DNA from: DAIMFL01 sp964372215
GTDB taxonomy: Bacteria > Pseudomonadota > Alphaproteobacteria > Dongiales > Dongiaceae
DNA: 18,357 bases
Assembly (NCBI GenBank): GCA_964372215.1
Contig: CAYJQC010000056.1
Span: 1-18,357, forward strand
Reading direction: 5' to 3'
The notes below the pieces were generated by a model. The model saw only the letters and a program-made list of their open reading frames with translations. It did no database searches and was not told the DNA's origin. Of the stretch, positions 1-6,154 are shown piece by piece (the first letter of the stretch is position 1; each line of letters starts with the position of its first letter). Made by a program: the position numbers and the translations under genes.

Positions 1-502
<502 letters not shown>

Positions 503-663
503 TCTGGTCCTCTGGGCCGTCGCCGGGGCGCGCGCGAAACCGTTCCTGCGCCATGCATAGCCGCAAAGGCTGGCACGTTTCCCGGGCGAAAGAAAGTGCG
601 GCCGGCCCCGGAGTCGAGCTATGGTTAAGGCAAATCCGCCCGTTTTCAGCCCTTTTTCGGCCG
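503..663. promoter_or_regulatory. maeB-mutS divergent intergenic region
   Basis: These 161 bases separate the two divergent starts and must hold the promoters of both genes if each has its own. I see no convincing -35/-10 pair. The mutS reading frame stays open back to an ATG at 553, so a longer MutS cannot be fully excluded, but the 37 extra residues do not look like MutS. Confidence 0.4.
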
Positions 664-3432
664 ATGACCCCGATCGATCGACCCGCCGCCGACCCTGCGC
701 GTTCCGCTGCCGCCGAGCCTTCCGCCGAGGCTGGCGCCGGCCGTCCCGCGCCCGCGCCCGCGGCGCCGGGCGGCGAGCCGGCGCCCCCGATGATGGCGCA
801 GTATCTCGAGGTCAAGCGCGCCCATCCCGACTGCCTGCTGTTCTATCGCATGGGCGATTTCTACGAGATGTTCTTCGACGACGCGGTGGCGGCGTCGCGC
901 GCCCTCGACATCGCCTTGACCAAGCGCGGCAAGCACGACGGCGAGGACATCCCGATGTGCGGCGTGCCGGTCCATGCCGCCGAAGGCTATCTCTCCCGGC
1001 TGATCCGCAAAGGCTTCCGCGTCGCGGTCTGCGAGCAGACCGAGGACCCGGCCGCGGCGAAGAAGCGCGGTGCCAAGTCGGTGGTGGCCCGCGCCGTGGT
1101 ACGGGTGGTGACGCCCGGCACCATCACCGAGGACGCGCTGCTCGACGCCCGGTCGCACAACTATCTGGCGGCGCTCGCCGATGCCGGCGGCGGGCTCGGC
1201 CTGGCTTGGCTCGACATGTCGACCGGCGATTTCCAGGTCCAGCCGGTGACCGAGGCGGCGCTGCCGGCGGCGCTGGCGCGGCTCGAGCCCGGCGAGCTGC
1301 TGCTGCCGGAACGGCTGCTGCAGCGGCCCGAGCTGTTCGAGCTGTTCCGCGACTGGCGGCCGGTGCTCTCGCCCTTGCCCTCGCCGCGCTTCGACAGCGA
1401 GTCGGCGCGGCGCCGGCTGGAAACGCTCTACGGCGTCAAGGCGCTCGACGCCTTCGGCGCCTTCGGCCGGGCCGAGGTGGCGGCCGCCGGCGCCCTGGTC
1501 GACTATGTCGAGTTGACCCAGAAGGGCAGGCTGCCGCGGCTTGCCGCGCCGCGCCGCCTGGCGGCGACCGCGGTCATGGAGATCGACGCGGCGACACGGC
1601 GCAATCTCGAGCTCTCGCGCGCGCTGTCGGGCGATCGCCAGGGCTCGCTGCTCACCACCATCGACCGCAGCGTCACCGGCGCCGGCGCGCGCGCCCTCGC
1701 CGCCTGGCTGGCCGCGCCGCTGACCGATCCGGCGGCGATCGGCGCGCGCCACGACATGGTCGGCTTCTTCGCCGATGCCGAACGGCTGCGCGACGGCCTG
1801 CGCGAACGATTGGCGCGGGTGCCGGACATCGAGCGCGCGCTGTCGCGCCTGACGCTCGCGCGCGGCGGTCCGCGCGACCTCGCCGCCATTCGCGACGGGC
1901 TGATCGGCGCGGTCGCCCTGCGCGCGCTGCTGGAAAACGTGACGGGGCTGGCATCGCCGCCGCCCGGCATTTCCGACGCGCTCGTCGAGCTCGGCCGCCA
2001 CCAGGTGGTGATCGACCGGCTCACCCGCGCGCTGGCACCCGAGCTGCCGTTCCTCGCCCGCGACGGCGGCTTCGTCGCCAAGGGCTATTCCGACGAGCTC
2101 GACCGGCTGAAGAATTTGCGCGACGACGGGCGGCGCATGATCCTCGCCCTCGAAACGCGCTACCGCGCGGCGACCGGCATCGGCTCGCTGAAGATCCGCC
2201 ACAACAACGTGCTCGGCTACTACGTCGAGACCACGCCGGTCCATGCCGACAAGCTGAAGGGCAGCGTCGGCGGCCCGGACGACAGGATCGACTTCATCCA
2301 TCGCCAGGCCCTGGCCAGCGCGGTGCGCTTCACCACGGTCGAGCTGGGCGAGTTGGAGCGCGACATCACCAGCGCCGCCGACAAGGCGTTGGCGGTCGAG
2401 CTGGCGCTGTTCGACGATCTGGTGGCGGAGGTGGCGGGCCGCGCCGACGAGATCGCCCTGGCCGCCGCTGCGCTGGCGCTGCTCGACGTCGCCGCAGCAC
2501 TCGCCGAGCTGGCGGTGACCGAGCGCTGGGTGCGGCCCACCGTCGACGACAGCCTGGCCTTCGCGGTCACCGGCGGCCGCCATCCGGTGGTCGAGGCGGC
2601 CTTGGCCCGCGAGCAGTCGGCGGGCTTCGTGCCGAACGACTGCGATCTCGGCCCGGAGCGCCGGCTGTGGCTGGTGACCGGGCCGAACATGGCGGGCAAG
2701 TCGACGTTTCTCAGGCAGAACGCGCGGATCGCGCTGCTCGCCCAGAGCGGGTCCTTCGGGCCGGCGGCGGCGGCCCATATCGGCGGGGTCGACCGGCTGT
2801 TCAGCCGGGTCGGCGCCGCCGACGACCTGGCGCGCGGCCGCTCGACCTTCATGGTCGAGATGGTGGAGACCGCGGCGATCCTCAATCAGGCGGGGCAACG
2901 CGCCCTCGTCATCCTCGACGAGATCGGGCGCGGCACGGCGACCTTCGATGGGCTCTCGATCGCCTGGGCGTGTGTGGAGCATCTGCACGAGGCCAACCGC
3001 TGCCGCGCGCTGTTCGCGACGCATTATCATGAATTGAACGCCCTGACCGCGCGGCTCGCCGCGCTCGCCTCCCATTCCATGCGGGTCAAGGAATGGCAGG
3101 GCGACGTGGTGTTCCTGCACGAGGTGACGCCGGGTGCGGCCGACCGCTCCTACGGCATCCACGTGGCGAAGCTCGCCGGCCTGCCGGCGGCGGCGGTGGC
3201 GCGCGCCGAGCAGGTGCTGGAGTCGTTGGAGCAGGGCGAGCAGGCCGGCGCGGTCGCAAGGTTGGCCGACGACCTGCCGCTGTTCGCGCTGGCGGCGAAG
3301 CCGGCGGCGAGGAAGCTGTCGGAGCCCTCGGCGCTGGAAACCGCCTTCGCCGAGGTCAACCCCGACGAGCTCACACCGAAGGCGGCGCTGGAGCTGCTGT
3401 ATCGGTTGAAGGGCTTGGCGAGAGAGGGCTGA
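664..3432 (+). CDS. mutS: DNA mismatch repair protein MutS
   Basis: Recognises mismatches and small loops and recruits MutL in post-replicative repair. The protein is 922 aa from the chosen ATG, which gives MTPIDRPAAD followed by a Pro/Ala-rich lead. An in-frame ATG at 553 would add 37 residues unlike the family, and the ribosome site is weak for both. The mismatch-reading Phe-X-Glu motif is Phe66-Tyr67-Glu68 in GDFYEMFF. Connector, lever and clamp regions follow. The ATPase domain has Walker A GPNMAGKST at about 673-681, Walker B LVILDEIGRG with Asp752-Glu753, and the ATHYHEL motif. DLPLF at about 870-874 resembles a beta-clamp binding motif, and LTPKAALELLYRL near the C-terminus fits the dimer-forming tail. 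The stop TGA (3430-3432) lies inside the 9-bp repeat that marks the edge of an inserted segment. The gene itself appears intact. Confidence 0.98.
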   Translation: MTPIDRPAADPARSAAAEPSAEAGAGRPAPAPAAPGGEPAPPMMAQYLEVKRAHPDCLLFYRMGDFYEMFFDDAVAASRALDIALTKRGKHDGEDIPMCGVPVHAAEGYLSRLIRKGFRVAVCEQTEDPAAAKKRGAKSVVARAVVRVVTPGTITEDALLDARSHNYLAALADAGGGLGLAWLDMSTGDFQVQPVTEAALPAALARLEPGELLLPERLLQRPELFELFRDWRPVLSPLPSPRFDSESARRRLETLYGVKALDAFGAFGRAEVAAAGALVDYVELTQKGRLPRLAAPRRLAATAVMEIDAATRRNLELSRALSGDRQGSLLTTIDRSVTGAGARALAAWLAAPLTDPAAIGARHDMVGFFADAERLRDGLRERLARVPDIERALSRLTLARGGPRDLAAIRDGLIGAVALRALLENVTGLASPPPGISDALVELGRHQVVIDRLTRALAPELPFLARDGGFVAKGYSDELDRLKNLRDDGRRMILALETRYRAATGIGSLKIRHNNVLGYYVETTPVHADKLKGSVGGPDDRIDFIHRQALASAVRFTTVELGELERDITSAADKALAVELALFDDLVAEVAGRADEIALAAAALALLDVAAALAELAVTERWVRPTVDDSLAFAVTGGRHPVVEAALAREQSAGFVPNDCDLGPERRLWLVTGPNMAGKSTFLRQNARIALLAQSGSFGPAAAAHIGGVDRLFSRVGAADDLARGRSTFMVEMVETAAILNQAGQRALVILDEIGRGTATFDGLSIAWACVEHLHEANRCRALFATHYHELNALTARLAALASHSMRVKEWQGDVVFLHEVTPGAADRSYGIHVAKLAGLPAAAVARAEQVLESLEQGEQAGAVARLADDLPLFALAAKPAARKLSEPSALETAFAEVNPDELTPKAALELLYRLKGLAREG

Positions 3433-3438
3433 CCCTCA
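3430..3438. repeat. 9-bp direct repeat, left copy (possible target-site duplication)
   Basis: TGACCCTCA, identical to 5471-5479; the bases on either side differ, so the match is exactly 9 bp. It contains the mutS stop codon. The two copies bracket the low-GC segment. Confidence 0.55.
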
Positions 3439-3475
3439 GGCACGTCGCTCGCGGCCAAATTATACTCGCGAACAG

Positions 3476-3769
3476 TTACCGCTGGCGTATCGCTGGATCA
3501 TCATCCCGCGTGGTGATCGCGGACCAAAGCTCGACAGGCAGCAGCCGTTCAAGCTCCGCGAGAAAGCCATCTTGGTACCGCAGGCTTGAGAATCGGAACG
3601 TAACGCGATGTTCATCGCGCTTCCAATCATCATCCTTGGTTCCGCCCCAGGGAATATTATTGTTGCCACTCTTTTGGCTAAATTTGGCTAGCGCCCTGAG
3701 GCATCCAACGATAGCTAGATCGTCAGTGTGAACAGTGATGCTGAATTTGTGGTCAGCGTGGGTAGTCAT
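3476..3769 (-). CDS. Small protein of unknown function, 97 aa
   Basis: I do not recognise a named family. The start ATG (3767-3769, minus) has an AGGA Shine-Dalgarno about 6 nt upstream, which supports translation. The protein is soluble and mixed alpha/beta in character, with no signal peptide or membrane segment. It begins MTTHADHKFSITVHTDDLAI, has a polar Asn-rich and Trp-containing centre (SGNNNIPWGGTKDDDW), then RVTFRFSS and FLAELERLLP, and ends acidic then basic. It lies 130 bp downstream of the PIN-domain gene on the same strand and may belong to the same transcript, or be an independent passenger of the island. The overlapping plus-strand frame has no ribosome site or recognisable content. 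Function unknown. Confidence 0.6.
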   Translation of the reverse strand: MTTHADHKFSITVHTDDLAIVGCLRALAKFSQKSGNNNIPWGGTKDDDWKRDEHRVTFRFSSLRYQDGFLAELERLLPVELWSAITTRDDDPAIRQR

Positions 3770-3899
3770 CGTAATCCTGGGCCAGTCTGTCTAGCTTTGT
3801 GGGAGAATTTTCCCCAGTTTTGTTTCGAAGCACACCTCGCCTTCATCGGCACCAAAGTGGCGTCCGACAGACGCAAGATCGCCCTCGACACGCTCGGCG

Positions 3900-4479
3900 T
3901 TACGATTTGTCCTCAATCTCTCTTTCCGGGGCTGTTTCACTCTCGGTTTCCTGATGTTGGAACAAGTCCCCCTGCATTGTCTCATCGGAAAGAGGTAAAT
4001 CGGCCAGCCCTATCACGGGTATATCCTCGGCAGAGGCGATTGAACGAATATCAGCGTCATCTGAATAGATAGTGGTTGCCCCTGCAACTTTCGCTATGGC
4101 AACGATCTGCCGGTCGTACTTGATCTTTGCCCAGACGCCAGTCGCCTTCCCGCGCTTCTTCCCAGTGCCGTCGAGAGCACTACGCGTCATGGCGGCGACC
4201 TCAATTGCGGCTCTTGCATCAAACGGCTCGATGCGAAACACCGCTAGACGATTGAGTTCCTCCACGATCTTCTGTGACGCCGCTTGTCCGGCTCTGACGA
4301 GGATCTCGCTCAACACCGGCGTCGGCACAAGGATCTTGGTTCGCGACTTCTCCAATTGACGAATGAGATGCTCGATCCGTTCCTTCGGAAGATCAATCCG
4401 TGCGCCACCGGGTCCGGCGGGGACGGCGATGTCCGGCCGAAAAAAAAAGCATCAGCATCGTAGCGTCAATGACGACCAT
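3900..4479 (-). pseudogene. PIN-domain nuclease gene, split by a frameshift in a T9 run (coding strand)
   Basis: PIN domains are metal-dependent RNases, common as VapC-type toxins. Starting at the ATG at 4477-4479 (minus), the frame reads MVVIDATMLMLFF, meets nine T, shifts, and stops at 4393-4395 after 28 codons. Removing one T joins it exactly to the second frame, RPDIAVPAG through LEKSRTKILV to the stop at 3900, giving 192 aa. The joined protein keeps every expected acidic residue: Asp5 in VVIDAT, Glu58 in VLSEIL, Asp122 in KYDRQIVAIA, and Asp140/Asp141 in YSDDADI. The tail (about 170-192) is acidic. The start overlaps the end of the 261-aa gene by 14 bp, which suggests translational coupling. 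The break may be a real mutation, a phase-variable tract, a slippage site, or a homopolymer sequencing error. The second frame alone could start at TTG 4355 but would lack Asp5. Confidence 0.75.
4440..4448. repeat. Mononucleotide run A9 (T9 on the coding strand) in the PIN gene
   Basis: Nine A on the plus strand. Eight would keep the PIN-domain frame open; nine break it right after codon 13. Runs of this length are prone to replication slippage and RNA polymerase slippage. Confidence 0.9.
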
Positions 4480-5251
4480 TCTTGGATCGTCCGTGCCGTA
4501 TGGCTGGCAATTCACTCAGGGCCTCGGGGCCCCACTCCGCTTTGATGCTGCGCAGGCTGGTCAACGCCTCAGAAAGTGGCGCTTCATTGAGAGACTCGAA
4601 ACTCTCGATCTTGAAATCAAGCAACGCCCATCGTCCGTCGTTATCGCGTGTCCATCGACCACGCCCGAGTAGCCGAACGGGCTCAAATAGCTTGTGGCCG
4701 AGCTCCTTGGCAATCTGCCGCGTCGTGTAGCACCCCGTAATTTGCTCATTCTCAGACTCGAGGGTGACAGGAACAGTCTGATCCTTCCCGCCGATTCGTA
4801 CGACAATGCCGTCAATGCTCCCGTACTGGCGCACGGCCGGAAATGCTTCCTCGGCTTCTTCGCGGCCCGGGAATCGAATGATAGTGGCCCCCTTCGGCTT
4901 CTCTTTGAGAAGTCCGATGCCGTTGTCTTCACGAAGGAGCTTGTTGATCGCCTTATAGGCGCGCATGCCATCGCTCGGCCCTTCGCGTCGCCGAACGGCA
5001 ACGATACGTTGTTTTACCTTTGGCACGGCCTCGCGTTCGATTTTCGACACCAAGACAGTGCTGCCCGGCTCAAGACGTTCAAAGTGCACGGAGGCCGGCT
5101 CGCCCAACATGTCGGCGAGATGCCCCATGTACTCGGCAAGACGGGCCATCGGAATTGTCTGGGGACTATAGGCGTCGATGACAAGGCGATATTCCGCACC
5201 GTCGCGGCCCGGCCTGCCTATCGTCTTGCTGGAGCGCGCACGCTTCGTCAT
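4466..5251 (-). CDS. Protein of unknown function, 261 aa, partner gene of the PIN-domain gene
   Basis: I do not recognise a named domain. The protein is charged and soluble with no signal peptide or membrane helix. It starts MTKRARSSK (basic), then EYRLVIDAYSPQTIPMARLAEYM and HLADMLGEPASVHFERLEPGS, which read as a folded alpha/beta unit. A Lys/Arg-rich part with REAVPKVKQRIVAVRRR follows, then RAYKAINKLLREDNGIGLL, and IIRFPGREEAEE. The second half has a beta-rich look (SIDGIVVRIGGKDQTVPVTLE, YTTRQIAKELG, GRGRWTRDNDGRWALLDFKIE). The basic C-terminus HGRSKNGRH is encoded over the PIN start codon. The upstream ribosome site is weak. It is much larger than usual PIN-toxin antitoxins (about 70-90 aa), and no ribbon-helix-helix or AbrB motif is visible. 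A role as antitoxin, RNA-binding guide or regulator of the PIN nuclease is only inference from the overlap. Confidence 0.75.
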   Translation of the reverse strand: MTKRARSSKTIGRPGRDGAEYRLVIDAYSPQTIPMARLAEYMGHLADMLGEPASVHFERLEPGSTVLVSKIEREAVPKVKQRIVAVRRREGPSDGMRAYKAINKLLREDNGIGLLKEKPKGATIIRFPGREEAEEAFPAVRQYGSIDGIVVRIGGKDQTVPVTLESENEQITGCYTTRQIAKELGHKLFEPVRLLGRGRWTRDNDGRWALLDFKIESFESLNEAPLSEALTSLRSIKAEWGPEALSELPAIRHGRSKNGRH

Positions 5252-5470
5252 CGCGATGTATTCCAGCTTCCGCTCTGGTCGACGAGTTAGACGGTTTCTC
5301 TATGAGCTACTTTTGCACCATATCATGAATGGGGCGGTTCGTCCGCTGGGCATCACCAATGCCAAACGCGGCACGTTCGTTGGACCGGAAGTCGACTCGG
5401 CCCCCCGCGGAGCGGTGGTATGCGTGGCTGAGTTAGAAGGTTGGAGGTTCAATCGTAACCCTTTACGCTT

Positions 5471-5479
5471 TGACCCTCA
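5471..5479. repeat. 9-bp direct repeat, right copy
   Basis: TGACCCTCA, identical to 3430-3438. Its last three bases are the stop codon of the minus-strand lipoprotein gene. High-GC sequence like the rest of the chromosome resumes immediately to the right. Confidence 0.55.
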
Positions 5480-5971
5480 CCCCTCGGGCGGGCGCGGCGC
5501 CGGGATCTCCATCACCCGGCGGTTGGTCTCGGTGGTGCCGAGATGGAGCCGCAGGCGATAGCCGGTCCAGCCGGCGCGATAGGCCGCCATGTCCGGCACC
5601 AGGATCAGCGCCCGGCTGTCGATCACCGGGTCGGACGGCGCGCCGCTGCGGCCGACCGGGAAGTTGATGCCGACGCTGGTGCCGATCTGGCCGGACGAGC
5701 CGCCGAACACGCCGACGCCGACGCTCGGCTGCGGGCCGCCGCCCTCGTCGATCGTCTTGCTGCGGTCGATCTGGTAGGCCGCGGTCACGCTGCCGTCGGG
5801 CGCCACCAGCTCGGCGGTCTCCACCGGCTGGCTGTCGGCGACGGTGACTTCGATCCGGTCGGCGGCACCGGCCGCGAAGCCGGCCGCCACCGGGCTCGAG
5901 AAGCCGCGGTCGTCGTCGCCGGCGCAGGCGGCGACGGCGAGCAGGACGAGCAGGCACAGGAACTGTCTCAT
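5477..5971 (-). CDS. Putative lipoprotein of unknown function
   Basis: 164 aa. The N-terminus MRQFLCLLVLLAVAAC is a short lipoprotein signal peptide with lipobox V13-A14-A15-C16, so the mature protein should start at a lipidated Cys16. Ala at +2 would favour the outer membrane under Lol rules. The mature part contains RIEVTVADSQPVETAELVAP, a Gly/Ser-rich stretch around SVGVGVFGGSSGQIGTSVGI, and a beta-rich end with GYRLRLHLGTTETNRRVMEI. No enzyme motif is visible. The centre has the look of small alphaproteobacterial surface lipoproteins, but I cannot name a family. It is divergent from glnD and, before the insertion, would have converged tightly with mutS. Codon use is high-GC like the conserved block, so it belongs to the core rather than the island. 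Confidence 0.82.
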   Translation of the reverse strand: MRQFLCLLVLLAVAACAGDDDRGFSSPVAAGFAAGAADRIEVTVADSQPVETAELVAPDGSVTAAYQIDRSKTIDEGGGPQPSVGVGVFGGSSGQIGTSVGINFPVGRSGAPSDPVIDSRALILVPDMAAYRAGWTGYRLRLHLGTTETNRRVMEIPAPRPPEG

Positions 5972-6098
5972 GGCGCCATTCTATAGCAAAGGCACCGCCC
6001 CGGCGCGGCGCCGGGAATGCCCCGATATTGTCCCGCCGCCCGCTGCCCCCTGGGGTCGTTTACCCCGCTGTGCCATACTGCCGGCGGCGCAAACCCCG

Positions 6099-6114
6099 GG
6101 AATCCCGGGATTCC
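6099..6114. promoter_or_regulatory. 16-bp perfect palindrome upstream of glnD
   Basis: GGAATCCCGGGATTCC is a perfect inverted repeat in the divergent region between the lipoprotein gene and glnD, 40 nt before the glnD start. A second CCCGGG at 6095-6100 lies 9 bp in phase before the central CCCGGG at 6104-6109. It could be an operator for a dimeric regulator or form a stem in the leader RNA; no known regulator consensus is recognised. Confidence 0.4.
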
Positions 6115-6154
6115 GCCATTGCAACGGCCCGCAGCCGCGCTCACCTGGAGCCGC

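Larger units (their letters stand above)
3439..5470. other. Probable inserted segment (island 1) between mutS and the glnD-side genes
   Basis: About 2.03 kb lying between the two TGACCCTCA copies. Base composition is visibly lower in GC than both flanks, and the genes inside (97-aa protein, PIN-domain gene, 261-aa protein, all minus strand) are unrelated to the surrounding housekeeping block. mutS and glnD are usually near neighbours in alphaproteobacteria. I see no transposase, integrase or terminal inverted repeat, so the insertion mechanism is unknown; an element that was mobilised in trans or has lost its transposase would fit. The 225 bases 5252-5476, mostly inside its right end, hold no gene I can support. 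Confidence 0.6.

Noticed and set aside
573..590. TGGCACGTTTCCCGG as a sigma-54 promoter upstream of mutS
   Set aside because: The -12 TTGC element is missing at the required spacing.
646..3162. Very long minus-strand open frame opposite mutS
   Set aside because: Shadow of mutS in high-GC DNA; Arg/Gly/Gln/His-rich without any domain, while the plus strand is unmistakably mutS.
3728..4072. Plus-strand frame of 114 codons in the island
   Set aside because: No Shine-Dalgarno, no family resemblance, and it overlaps the PIN gene and part of the 97-aa gene, which have better support.
5421..5465. tRNA-like wording (GTGGCTGAGTTAGAAGG and GGTTCAATC) near the right end of island 1, as a possible tRNA attachment site
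   Set aside because: No acceptor, anticodon or T stem can be formed; only a 4-bp GGTT/AACC pairing is present.
3439..5470. Terminal inverted repeats of a transposon at the island ends
   Set aside because: Comparison of the two ends shows no inverted similarity.
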